NCBI GenBank assembly: GCA_035528035.1
Contig: DATKZI010000052.1
Coordinates: 108,401 to 172,400, forward strand
From: JABLTI01 sp035528035
GTDB lineage: Archaea; Asgardarchaeota; Heimdallarchaeia; JABLTI01
Reading direction: 5' to 3'
DNA length: 64,000 nt
The notes below the pieces were generated by a model that was not told the DNA's origin, did no database searches, and saw only the letters and a list, made by a program, of their open reading frames with translations. The position numbers and the translations under genes are program-made. Shown piece after piece: positions 8,546-17,532 of the stretch; the stretch's first letter is position 1, and each line of letters opens with the position of its first letter.

Positions 8546-10126
8546 ATGTCAAAAGGACAAAATCAAACATTTAATGAGGATATTGACAATCCTAGTAATT
8601 CTTCAAACAATCCAAAAATAACTAATGTTAAAGAATCTCTTGAAGGTTCACAAACACTAAGAATAAAGGATATTGAGGATACTTTAGATATTCAAATTCC
8701 GAGAGATCCGTTAAGAAGGGTTATTGGACAAGATTTCGCAATCAAAATTGCACGTATGGCTGCTCATCAGAGAAGAAATTTACTTTTAATAGGACCACCC
8801 GGAATAGGAAAATCAATGATTGCTCAAGCGCTATCATTTCATCTAGGGCAACCTTCAGAAGAAATTTGGGTGGTGCATAATCCAGAAAATCCTGAGAGAC
8901 CATTTTGTGAAATCAAAAAAAGTCACGAATTAAAAGACCTTTCACAGCAGAATCTTGGAGGAGAATATGGAAAATTAATTCATCCTTCTAAAGCTCCTTT
9001 TGATGTTGCAGTAAAGCTAGGATTTGCTTGTGAAAATTGTCGAAAGTTTTCAATTCCAGAAACAAGAATTTGTCCCCATTGTAGCCAATCAAAAAAGAAA
9101 AAGAGTCCTTCGCGTTTTGGTGATTTGTTATCACTATCACCTTTCACAGCAAAATCTACCGATTGTTCAAAAGTATCTAAAACAATTATATTACCAGATG
9201 GTCGAGAAGAAATATTACTTTTTGAAGAAGCTGGAAACAATATAAAAGTATATGACCAAGAAGCAATTGAGCTCTCCCAAGCAAAAAAGGGACCTCGACC
9301 TATGAAAGTTTTAGTTCCGATACGCAGATCCCTTTTTATCCAAGCGACTGGTGCAAGTATTACAGAATTATTGGGTGATTGTTTGCATGATCCTTATGGA
9401 GGTCATCACAAACTTGGTACACCTCCATATAAAAGAGTTGTAGCTGGAGCTATTCATGAAGCTCATGAAGGAGTTTTATTTATTGATGAAATTTCTCAGC
9501 TAGGTAATTTGCAACGTTCATTATTAACTGCCTTACAAGAGAAAAGATTCCCAATTATAGGGAGAAATCCACAAAGCTCAGGAGCATCAGTTCGAGTTGA
9601 CGATGTTCAATGCAATTTTGTTTTAGTAGCAGCTTGTAATATATCTGATTTGCCACACATTCTACCACCTTTGCGTTCAAGAATTCAAGGTGATGGGTAC
9701 GAAATATTGCTGAAAACAACAATGCTTGATAATGAAATTAATAGATTAAAAATGATGCAATTCATAGCTCAAGAAATCATAAGAGATGAAAAAATTCCTC
9801 AGATGGATCGGAAAGGAATCTTTGAAGTCATAAAATGTGCAAGATTAATAGCTGAAAAAGTGGATAAAGAAGAAGCATCTTTAACAGTACGATTAAGAGA
9901 ACTTGCAGGTTTAATCAAGATAGCAGGAGATTTAGCTGTCACAAATCAAGAAGATAGAATTAGTTTCAAACATGTAAGAGCAGCAATGGATATAGCTAAA
10001 CCTTTAGAAGATCAAATTATTCAAAGATATGGTTCTTACGAAGAAGCATATAAGAGTGAAAATCGTGGGTTTCCAAAATTAACTAATGAAAATGAAAAAA
10101 CACCTTTTAATTTATGGAACGGCTAA
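8546..10126 (+). CDS. Lon-B-like AAA+ ATPase lacking a protease domain
   Basis: With the start at ATG 8546 (MSKGQNQ) the product is 526 residues. The frame is open from 8435, but that stretch is the dnaG terminator. The sequence follows archaeal LonB closely: a VIGQDFAIKIA block, Walker A GPPGIGKS (about 83-90), Walker B GVLFIDEIS, the ALQEKRFPIIGR loop, and an LRSRIQGDGYE / LTVRLRELAGL C-terminal ATPase region. Two features differ. A four-Cys zinc ribbon (CENC ... CPHC, about residues 162-179) sits where LonB carries its membrane insertion, and the protein ends right after the ATPase lid, so the Ser-Lys protease domain is absent. It may act as an unfoldase, a remodeller, or the ATPase half of a split protease. 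It may be coexpressed with dnaG. Confidence 0.82.
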   Translation: MSKGQNQTFNEDIDNPSNSSNNPKITNVKESLEGSQTLRIKDIEDTLDIQIPRDPLRRVIGQDFAIKIARMAAHQRRNLLLIGPPGIGKSMIAQALSFHLGQPSEEIWVVHNPENPERPFCEIKKSHELKDLSQQNLGGEYGKLIHPSKAPFDVAVKLGFACENCRKFSIPETRICPHCSQSKKKKSPSRFGDLLSLSPFTAKSTDCSKVSKTIILPDGREEILLFEEAGNNIKVYDQEAIELSQAKKGPRPMKVLVPIRRSLFIQATGASITELLGDCLHDPYGGHHKLGTPPYKRVVAGAIHEAHEGVLFIDEISQLGNLQRSLLTALQEKRFPIIGRNPQSSGASVRVDDVQCNFVLVAACNISDLPHILPPLRSRIQGDGYEILLKTTMLDNEINRLKMMQFIAQEIIRDEKIPQMDRKGIFEVIKCARLIAEKVDKEEASLTVRLRELAGLIKIAGDLAVTNQEDRISFKHVRAAMDIAKPLEDQIIQRYGSYEEAYKSENRGFPKLTNENEKTPFNLWNG

Positions 10127-10131
10127 GAGAA

Positions 10132-10158
10132 TAGAGTATAGTGTAAAACTATATTCTA
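10132..10158. terminator. Hairpin between convergent AAA+ and cysteine desulfurase genes
   Basis: An 11-bp stem with one G-T pair (TAGAGTATAGT 10132-10142 with ACTATATTCTA 10148-10158, 5-base loop) fills almost all of the 34 bases between the two convergent stop codons. There is no long T-run, so it may work as a boundary hairpin rather than a classical terminator. Confidence 0.6.
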
Positions 10159-10160
10159 AA

Positions 10161-11423
10161 TCATACCATCTGTTCACTTACTAATTTCTCGAGATTTTCA
10201 AGTGCTTCTTTTAGGATCTTAATTTCTTCTTCATTATTATAGATATAAGTAGATGCACGAGCTGTTCCTTCGCTGGGTTTAATCCCAAGAGAATAATGGA
10301 ATGGATTAGTGCAGTGAGCACCTGCTCGTATCATTATTTTATAACCATCAACATCAGAATCAAGAAAATTAGCAATATCATTTGCAGTATCAATGTTCTC
10401 AAATTTAAAAGCAACCAAACTATGTCTATCCTTAGCATTTTTTGGTCCTATAATATTAATGCCTGGAATATCCTTTAATGCATCAAACAATTTTTCAGTA
10501 AGATAATCCTCGCGTTTCTCGATGTTTTCCATGCCTAAAGAATTAAGATAATCCACTGCAGCTCCAGCACCTATTTCACCAGCATAATTTTGTAATCCAG
10601 CTTCAAATTTGTGGGGAGGTTCTAAATATTCAGGAATAATTTCGCCATTGATATATTTTACATCTTTTATAGTATCCCCTCCTACAAGGAAGGAATCCAT
10701 TTCTTTTAGTAAATGTTCTTTTCCATAAAGAAAGCCTACACCTGTAGGGCCCAATGCTTTATGCATGCTTACAGTACAAAAATCAACATCAGATTTTCTA
10801 ACATCTACTTTTCTATGCGGGAAATATTGTGCATCATCAGATACAACTAATGCCCCATTATCATGGGCTATTTTAATTATTTCTTCAAGGGGTGCTGTTG
10901 TGCCACTTACATTTGATGTATGTACAATAGAAATTAAGCGGGTGTTTTTAGTTATTGCTTTTTCAAAATCCTTAACATCAAATAAACCTGTTTCATCAGC
11001 TTCCACTATTTTTAATTTTAATTCTTTCTGTTTCATTACTTTATGAAAAGGTAAAACACCACTATGATGCTCCAAATTTGTTGTGATGATTTCTTGTCCT
11101 TTCTCAAAATGCAAACTATGGGCTACTAAATTCATTGCTTCAGTTGTATTTCGAACCCAGATAATCTCATTTGTACTCCGACTATTTATATGGGTGGCTA
11201 TCTTCTCTCGAGCAGCATCACATAATTCAGTTGTTTCTCGAGCAAGAGTGTGTATTGATCGACCACCACATGCACCAAGATTAGTATAATAATAGCTACA
11301 AGCATCATTAACCTGTTTGGGTTTCAAAGCCATACAAGCACTATCTAAATAAATAATCGACTTTCCATCAATTTTACGTTTAAGGGTTGGAAAATCTTCC
11401 CTTACTTGAACCCAATCTACCAT
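10161..11423 (-). CDS. sufS: Cysteine desulfurase, SufS/CsdA type
   Basis: A 420-residue class V aminotransferase that releases sulfur from cysteine for Fe-S cluster and thio-cofactor assembly. The N-terminus reads REDFPTLKR and IIYLDSACMALKP. The PLP-binding lysine is in SMHKALGPTGVGFLYG, and the catalytic cysteine is in RAGAHCTNPFHYSLG near residue 370, the usual place in SufS. Length matches the family (about 400-420). No SufBCD or scaffold gene is adjacent. The ATG at 11423 is preceded by ordinary AT-rich leader sequence. In this window the hydrogenase and the 4Fe-4S subunits HydB and HydD would be clients of such a system. Confidence 0.88.
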   Translation of the reverse strand: MVDWVQVREDFPTLKRKIDGKSIIYLDSACMALKPKQVNDACSYYYTNLGACGGRSIHTLARETTELCDAAREKIATHINSRSTNEIIWVRNTTEAMNLVAHSLHFEKGQEIITTNLEHHSGVLPFHKVMKQKELKLKIVEADETGLFDVKDFEKAITKNTRLISIVHTSNVSGTTAPLEEIIKIAHDNGALVVSDDAQYFPHRKVDVRKSDVDFCTVSMHKALGPTGVGFLYGKEHLLKEMDSFLVGGDTIKDVKYINGEIIPEYLEPPHKFEAGLQNYAGEIGAGAAVDYLNSLGMENIEKREDYLTEKLFDALKDIPGINIIGPKNAKDRHSLVAFKFENIDTANDIANFLDSDVDGYKIMIRAGAHCTNPFHYSLGIKPSEGTARASTYIYNNEEEIKILKEALENLEKLVSEQMV

Positions 11424-11539
11424 ATTTTACACCGATTTTAATTTAATAATGAAAAGATATTTCTACCTTGAGAACTTTTCTACACTTAAAACTATTTTTA
11501 TTTAACAGATATTAAAATTAAGGGGAAGAACGATATAAT

Positions 11540-11758
11540 ATGTATGGTGATTGTATGTTCAAATCAATCAGTAAATGTAGTCTTTGTGGAAAAATAGGTG
11601 ATAGAGATGAGATGGTTCTCTATAATTTTCCAAATGGTTCAAGGATTGTTTGCAAAAAATGTTACCTAGAATTACCTCCAGATCCAATCAAAAATATCCC
11701 TGGTCCAAAAGATAAACGCAGACCTCCCGAAAGCGATTTCTTTCCACCTGTTGATTAA
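11540..11758 (+). CDS. Small zinc-finger protein
   Basis: A 72-residue protein with two CxxC pairs, CSLCGK and CKKCYL, 23 residues apart, forming one treble-clef or ribbon-type zinc site, followed by a Pro-rich polar C-terminus. A GGGGAAG sequence about 10 bases upstream supports ATG 11540; a second in-frame ATG follows five codons later. I recognise no family. It resembles the zinc-binding unit of the small protein at 16461-16742 only in general layout. It ends two bases before the stop codon of the convergent gene at 11761. Confidence 0.65.
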   Translation: MYGDCMFKSISKCSLCGKIGDRDEMVLYNFPNGSRIVCKKCYLELPPDPIKNIPGPKDKRRPPESDFFPPVD

Positions 11759-11760
11759 GG

Positions 11761-14010
11761 TCATTCAGATAAAAGAGGTGCTACGGTTTCATGGATAGCT
11801 ATCAATTTTGAATTATTAGAGTATTGAATCGTTAATCCTTTTAATTCCATAACAAGTGATTGCCAAAAAGAAGATTTTTCTTTAGCTGATTCTTCAATAA
11901 TAATACTTGATAGAGCCCTACCCATTTCTAGCTGTATTGTTTCATTTTGATCATATTGTTTCAATAATTTTCGCAAACTTTCTAACATTTCTTCAATTAA
12001 ATCATAATTATCTTGAGTATATGCTAAAACAAGAACTCTTCGAGTTGACCTTGCTAATGTTTCTTGTATTTCTAAATCATCAGGTAAATTAGCACCTATT
12101 GATCGTAATTCATATAATAAAGAAATACAACGGGTAAGATCAGTTAAATTAACATACCATCTTATTGTATGAGATAGACCTTTTGCTAATTGAGTTTGAA
12201 TAATATTGTATGAAGCATAAGTAATTGCTATTTCCCGTAATTCATCGAGATATAAATTCATTTCATTTATTTTCTGATTTTTACCAAAACCACTAATGAT
12301 GTTTACTAAAGCTTTTGCTAAAAGAATTTGATAGTTGACATTATAAAGATCATTCATTATCCAATCTTTCAGAACCATATAGATTTGTGTTATTTTTTCA
12401 AGTTCATTAATATCTCCATAGACTTTTATTACATCTATGAAAGCTTTGCCAAGACGTATTGTAATTTCATTATTCTCTGATGTAGTTTCAAAATCAATTA
12501 AAATATCCAAATATTCTTCCATTTCAGTTATTTTACCTTGAAGACCTAATGCTCTTATAACATTCACTAGTGATTTAGAATAACTAATAGTTATAATATC
12601 GTCTTCAAAATATTTTTCAGCTAATATTTGTGCTTCTGCTAAATATTCAAAGATTTCTTGAAAATTAGTAGAATATTCACCTATCATATACAACATATTT
12701 ACTAATGCTTGAGAATAGAATTGAATGATTTCTATTATATCCGAATTTTTCATGTAAAGTATCTTTAATTCATTGACAATTTTATTCATTAACTTTACAT
12801 TATTATTAAGTGATAATTCTTTGGTTAAATTAAAGAATCCTCTTCCCAGTAATAATTTAAGCTGAATATCATCGGGAAATCTTTCGAGAATTTTGTTTAT
12901 TTCTGATAAGAATGAATTAATTATTCCTGTTTCCCAAAATGTTCCTGCCCAAATAGCGGCTTTGAATACACCCATAATAACCAATGATTGTATTTTTTTG
13001 TTATATGGTAATTCTTCAGCTAATTGTAACAATTTTTTCGCTAATTTGGTTGCGCTATCTAAGTCTTCCATTATACCACAATGATCAAGAGCTATTCGTA
13101 AACCATCAGCTAAATTAATTTTTAAATCCATAATTTGAGGATAAGCGTCAGATAAGCTTGTTAATTCTTCTAGAACATTAATCATTTCATCATATTCTTC
13201 AGCTTCTCCAAACCAATTTACTGCATTAACTAAACCACTTGCATAATAGATGAGAAACTCCTCACTATGATTTAATTTCTCAATAAAAAGTTCCTTCATT
13301 AAATTTAGTGTACGTTTCATCGATGAAAATTCTTGCATATCCCCATAACAATTTATTTCCACTGCTAACCCTTTAATGAGTATACCTGATAAATAATCAT
13401 CAATTTCTTTTGGAGGTAATAAACCCTTCAAGATTATATCAAATTCTTTTGTCTTTTCATAATTCCAATCTTCTCCAAAACATTTGATAGCAATTATTGT
13501 AGCTTCAGATGCAAGAGTTTTAAGAATTAAATTACTTTGATTTGTAATTGATTTATTTACCAGCAAAATTACTTTATCTTCTAGTTCATCATATAACTCA
13601 AATTTCATCAGAATTTCTAAGATTTGTAAAATCGCTTGGCTTATTGCTGTAAGATTATCTACTAATTCCAAATAACTATCTAGAAAATTGAGTAATTTAT
13701 CTATTAATGAAGAAATAAAAATAACATCCCATGTTTCGTCATAATGTTTAGCTGCTTCAGTAATAGCTTCAATAACCAAATAAAATAATTCTAAATCATT
13801 AGCATTCTTATTTGAAAGTTCAATTATTTCGTGAATTTCTTTTAGGAGTTCTTCACTTGAAAGTAAACTATTTTGATTACTTATATAGTCAATTATTACC
13901 TGAGCACGATTAAGAACTTTATCCGAAATGGCTGATTCTTTTTTCTTTCCAACGTTTGTTAATTGAGCTTCACGCTCATTACTAGACTTTGGAGCTCTAT
14001 CATCGTTCAT
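11761..14010 (-). CDS. Large alpha-helical repeat protein (TPR/ARM-like)
   Basis: A 749-residue, almost wholly helical, Leu/Ile/Glu/Asn-rich protein. It has no signal peptide and no membrane helix. Roughly 45-residue units recur, each with a pattern like LxKALVNxI followed by a Gly and a second helix with LxxLxxL; examples are SGLVNAVNWFGE, KSLVNVIRALGL, KAFIDVIKVYGD and KALVNIISGFGK. This fits a superhelical scaffold of the TPR or armadillo type that binds other proteins. The partner cannot be read from the sequence. Tandem-repeat scaffold proteins of this size are common in Asgard genomes. A second helical-repeat protein lies at 39109-41145. Confidence 0.65.
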   Translation of the reverse strand: MNDDRAPKSSNEREAQLTNVGKKKESAISDKVLNRAQVIIDYISNQNSLLSSEELLKEIHEIIELSNKNANDLELFYLVIEAITEAAKHYDETWDVIFISSLIDKLLNFLDSYLELVDNLTAISQAILQILEILMKFELYDELEDKVILLVNKSITNQSNLILKTLASEATIIAIKCFGEDWNYEKTKEFDIILKGLLPPKEIDDYLSGILIKGLAVEINCYGDMQEFSSMKRTLNLMKELFIEKLNHSEEFLIYYASGLVNAVNWFGEAEEYDEMINVLEELTSLSDAYPQIMDLKINLADGLRIALDHCGIMEDLDSATKLAKKLLQLAEELPYNKKIQSLVIMGVFKAAIWAGTFWETGIINSFLSEINKILERFPDDIQLKLLLGRGFFNLTKELSLNNNVKLMNKIVNELKILYMKNSDIIEIIQFYSQALVNMLYMIGEYSTNFQEIFEYLAEAQILAEKYFEDDIITISYSKSLVNVIRALGLQGKITEMEEYLDILIDFETTSENNEITIRLGKAFIDVIKVYGDINELEKITQIYMVLKDWIMNDLYNVNYQILLAKALVNIISGFGKNQKINEMNLYLDELREIAITYASYNIIQTQLAKGLSHTIRWYVNLTDLTRCISLLYELRSIGANLPDDLEIQETLARSTRRVLVLAYTQDNYDLIEEMLESLRKLLKQYDQNETIQLEMGRALSSIIIEESAKEKSSFWQSLVMELKGLTIQYSNNSKLIAIHETVAPLLSE

Positions 14011-14126
14011 ACCAAATACTCAAACCTTTCAATTAAGTTATTGTTATTCTTTTATAAAAAGACTTTTTGGTTAGAATTAAGATTAGAAAAATAGAATATT
14101 TACTGTAGAATTCTATCATACAGTAA

Positions 14127-15296
14127 TTATTCTTTCTGATAAGCAGCCATTATTCCAGCAGTAATAATTTGAGATGCCTTTACTAAATCATCTAGATGTA
14201 CATATTCATTTGCTTGATGTAAAACTGAGGGTAATCCACCACCGAATATTATAAATGGTATATCTTGTGGTGGAATTAATGCAGCGGCATCTGTTCCATA
14301 AGTTAATCCTATAGGCGCACTTTCTTTCTTAGTTATTATTTGGGACCATTTTAAAAATGATTGAACGAGGGGATCGTTTTTAGATGTGCTTAATGCTGGT
14401 ATTGTATGAATTATTTCATGACTAATTGCAAATTTCTGATTGGATGAAATTTCTTCTAATAAATTAGCTATTTCCTTATCAAATTCATTTTTATCGATTT
14501 CAGGAATAAGACGATAATCACAATCAAAGAAGCAATCTTCTGGAACAATATTTATTTTAGTTCCTCCATTTATAATACCAATATTTAGGGTTGATTTGCC
14601 TAGTAATTCATGACTTTTTGATGGTAGGTGGCTTCTCAAATGTTCAATGCCTATACATGCACCTTCAATCGCATTTACACCAACTTCAGGCATGCTACCA
14701 TGAGCAGATTTTCCTTTTACTTTTACACGAATCCAATGGGGGCCTTTTTCAGCTATCCCAACCTTGAGGTCAGTAGCTTCTGTGATAATCAAACATTCTG
14801 CATTATCCATTACTCCTTTTTCTTTTAGATGAAACGCACCATTCATACCAACTTCTTCATCAGCGGTTCCTACAAATACAAGTCTATGGTCTAGCTCTAC
14901 CTCAAGTCTACTTATTGCTTCCATTACTGCGATTAGTGATGCCACACCACCTTTCATATCAGCTGTTCCTCGACCATATAATTTACCATCAACTTCTGTG
15001 ACTTTTAACGGTGGATATTTCCATTGTTTTTCATCACCGATTGGTACGGTATCTAAATGTCCGCTCAAAACAATATCCTTTTTCCCATCACCAAAGCTAA
15101 GAACAATATTATGACGTTCGTCATCCATTTCAAAGATCTGTGTTTTAAAGCCTAAACCTTTACCAACTTCTTTCAAATAGTGAGCTATATGATCACATTT
15201 ACCCGGAGGATTTTGACTGTCAAATTCAACCAAATCTTTTGTCAAGCGTTTTATTAAATCAACATCAATTTTATCTAATACAGGAGTTATAGACAT
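14127..15296 (-). CDS. M20-family peptidase/deacylase (ArgE/DapE-like)
   Basis: A 389-residue zinc hydrolase. Visible metal and catalytic elements are SGHLDTVPIG (first metal His and Asp), GRGTADMKGG (bridging Asp), VGTADEEVG (catalytic Glu-Glu) and TEATDLK. Length and motif spacing match ArgE/DapE-type enzymes, which cleave N-acyl bonds in acetylornithine, succinyl-diaminopimelate or related compounds. The exact substrate is not determined, since this branch of M20 is promiscuous in annotation. It is monocistronic in appearance, with short AT-rich gaps on both sides. A different M20 subfamily member is at 37488-38684. Confidence 0.85.
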   Translation of the reverse strand: MSITPVLDKIDVDLIKRLTKDLVEFDSQNPPGKCDHIAHYLKEVGKGLGFKTQIFEMDDERHNIVLSFGDGKKDIVLSGHLDTVPIGDEKQWKYPPLKVTEVDGKLYGRGTADMKGGVASLIAVMEAISRLEVELDHRLVFVGTADEEVGMNGAFHLKEKGVMDNAECLIITEATDLKVGIAEKGPHWIRVKVKGKSAHGSMPEVGVNAIEGACIGIEHLRSHLPSKSHELLGKSTLNIGIINGGTKINIVPEDCFFDCDYRLIPEIDKNEFDKEIANLLEEISSNQKFAISHEIIHTIPALSTSKNDPLVQSFLKWSQIITKKESAPIGLTYGTDAAALIPPQDIPFIIFGGGLPSVLHQANEYVHLDDLVKASQIITAGIMAAYQKE

Positions 15297-15353
15297 AGAT
15301 TATCAACTACTTGTATAAGTAAAAGGTAAAAAATAAAAAATTAATGGTCAAAA

Positions 15354-16361
15354 TCAAACTATTGGGGTTATTCTATTGTAGGTTTGGTATAAAGCATCAT
15401 AGATGTCTTTATCTTTCATACTATCCCAAATCTGACTAAATATCGGTACTATTTCTTTTACATCTGAAACGTTATAAGGATCACTAGTATCCTTAATTTT
15501 GAAAAGTTGATAGAGATTTTGTTTTATATGAACACATGCAGCATCTACAATAACTGAAAGTTTTTCATGATAAGTGTGAGCTATTGGATTTAGCTTCTCG
15601 TTTTCAAAGATATTTATATTTAGTAAAATAGAACGTCCGATTTCATGTATGACTATCTTGTAGATATCAAGATCTTCAAGATTATAAGCAACTATGATTT
15701 TTTCTGCCAATAAATTAGTAGCAATTGTGGTTGTAGGTTCGACTAAACAGATTGCAAATTCCCCATAAGGATAAATTATGTTCAATTTTTTCTGCCAAAT
15801 ATTAATAATATTGATTGGTGAAAAAAGTAAATTTAATTCCTTTGCTCGTTTTTCGATTTTTATCTTTGCTTCTTTTTCCCAATATTCACAATAAAATCGT
15901 TCCCATACACCCAATAAAATCTTCTTGAATTTATTTATTAAATCTATAATGATTTCTTTATTTTCTGATAGATTTTTAAAATGATTGTCAAAAAAACTTA
16001 TAGGGGCGTACATTGACAAATTATCAAATACTCCTGGATAACTATCAATCAAAGATTCCATTGAACCTTCAGCAATAGCATCACTAATTCTATCAAAATT
16101 TCCTAGAACCATTTCAATATCTTCTGCTGGAATATAACTTGGTATTTGATAAAGTATAGCATATAATTCAGCATTACACCCAAGAGTCATACATTTCTTT
16201 GAAAGTTCTTCCCAGTCTTCATATTCTTCATCTAATATTGTAAAATGGTGTTTTAAACCATAATCAGAATCATAAAATGACCCTTCTACTTCTAGACATG
16301 AAAAAATATGCATTAAAATATTCGGTGTAAGACTTGTGGTAACTAATACTTGCGGAGTCAA
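15354..16361 (-). CDS. Hypothetical protein with a degenerate zincin-like helix
   Basis: A 335-residue soluble protein that I do not recognise. It is rich in Ile, Asp and Glu, with no signal peptide or transmembrane helix. The only suggestive element is VIHEIGRSIL around residue 238, which looks like a metallopeptidase HExxH helix whose second histidine is replaced by arginine, followed about 20 residues later by AHTYHEKLSV. This may be chance or an inactivated peptidase. Start ATG 16361 is the first in the frame. Its neighbours, a peptidase and a small zinc protein on the same strand, give no clear operon logic. Confidence 0.5.
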   Translation of the reverse strand: MTPQVLVTTSLTPNILMHIFSCLEVEGSFYDSDYGLKHHFTILDEEYEDWEELSKKCMTLGCNAELYAILYQIPSYIPAEDIEMVLGNFDRISDAIAEGSMESLIDSYPGVFDNLSMYAPISFFDNHFKNLSENKEIIIDLINKFKKILLGVWERFYCEYWEKEAKIKIEKRAKELNLLFSPINIINIWQKKLNIIYPYGEFAICLVEPTTTIATNLLAEKIIVAYNLEDLDIYKIVIHEIGRSILLNINIFENEKLNPIAHTYHEKLSVIVDAACVHIKQNLYQLFKIKDTSDPYNVSDVKEIVPIFSQIWDSMKDKDIYDALYQTYNRITPIV

Positions 16362-16460
16362 TTTTTCCTCTCCATCCAGATAATAGCCTAGCTTTTAAGT
16401 ATTTAATATCAAATAAAGAGTTTATGTTAGATTAAGAATATTTAAAAAATAAAAAGAAGT

Positions 16461-16742
16461 TCAAGCATTTTCAGCAACAGAGGTATAAATCATTACTTCG
16501 TTCGTTGAATCATTAACTAGTGCTATTTTTGTATCTTTAGGCAATAATTTGAGATGATTTTGAATACATTTTGGATGAGCTTTTCGTTTATCTTCTAATG
16601 TTTCATCTGAAAAAATTAACATACAATCTTCATCACTAAAGCTAAATCCACACAAATAACATTGTTCCTTGGCGATGGATTTTTCAATTATAGGTGCTTT
16701 TTGATCAGTAACGATAAGCCCGAAGATTTTCTGATTAGACAT
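16461..16742 (-). CDS. Small zinc-binding protein
   Basis: A 93-residue protein. Its core is CYLCGFSFSDEDC followed by a HPKC motif about 23 residues on, giving a probable Cys3-His or Cys4-type zinc site (C27, C30, H/C near 57-60). The rest is a beta-rich N-terminus and a C-terminal hydrophobic stretch with no membrane helix. I recognise no family. It lies on the same strand as the gene at 15354-16361, about 100 bases upstream of it. Confidence 0.55.
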   Translation of the reverse strand: MSNQKIFGLIVTDQKAPIIEKSIAKEQCYLCGFSFSDEDCMLIFSDETLEDKRKAHPKCIQNHLKLLPKDTKIALVNDSTNEVMIYTSVAENA

Positions 16743-16955
16743 ATTTATTTTTTTGCCCCAAGCAATTTATTAGTGAAAAGATTACCAAAATTATAAGAGT
16801 ATATTATATTACCTACTAAAAACAAATATAAGGATTACCAATTAGGAAAAAAAGTCTAATAAAGAGCTTTTTTTAGTAAAACAATTTATATTAAATGAAA
16901 TAATAAATCAATAATTAAAAAGCAAGCAACATTTAATGAACAAAAGTTGATTGAG

Positions 16956-17363
16956 ATGAGTAGGGATTTAACTACTAAAACACAACAATTACCTTTACTT
17001 TTGAGGAATTTAAAGAAGGCTTTTGGTAATAATATACAAGGTCCTTTGGAATACAGAGAGAAGGAATTTAGCGCAACTACAAAAGCTGTTTTTATACCTG
17101 ACGTTGTAAAATTTCTAGCAAATAGAGGAATCCGTAAATTAGCAGCAATATATGCTTGGGAAACTGAAAAAGATATTAAGATTTCTTATCACTTTATAGC
17201 TAAGATTGGTAATGAATTCTCAGACTCCAAAATTACTATTATAACTTTTTTACCATTAAATGAAAGATCAATTTTTTCCATCAAGAAAATATTTCAAAAT
17301 GCACGAATTTTTGAAGAAGATATAACCAAAAATTTAGCGATAGAATTTTTGGATAAAAAATAA
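16956..17363 (+). CDS. Stand-alone NuoC-like (30 kDa complex I / Ech subunit) protein
   Basis: A 135-residue protein (from ATG 16956; an in-frame TTG at 16947 is also possible). It follows the NuoC/30-kDa fold: an internal YHF motif (ISYHFIA, around residue 78), the hydrophobic strand ITIITFLP, then RSIFSIKKIFQNARIFEEDITKNLAIEF, the counterpart of the family's SI-x-x-IFPGA-x-WxERE-x-DLFGI signature. The usual Glu/Arg-rich signature is partly lost. In complex I, Fpo and Ech enzymes this subunit bridges the peripheral arm. No NuoB, NuoD or membrane subunit is next to it, so its partner lies elsewhere or it has been repurposed. Confidence 0.6.
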   Translation: MSRDLTTKTQQLPLLLRNLKKAFGNNIQGPLEYREKEFSATTKAVFIPDVVKFLANRGIRKLAAIYAWETEKDIKISYHFIAKIGNEFSDSKITIITFLPLNERSIFSIKKIFQNARIFEEDITKNLAIEFLDKK

Positions 17364-17532
17364 GAAAGATTTTTGGGTTTCATTTTTCCTTTCATTTTTA
17401 TACAAGAACTCAATTTTTTTATGTTAAATTAAAAATGTACGTTCAGTAACATAAATTAAGCTATTCTGTTAAAGTAAGATTAGATTTGGATTTATTTATC
17501 AAAAAATATTAAATATTAATAAAATGGGTTGA

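Noticed and set aside
15354..16361. Active metallopeptidase because of VIHEIGR
   Set aside because: The second histidine of HExxH is replaced by arginine and no third ligand can be assigned, so I keep it as a hypothetical protein.
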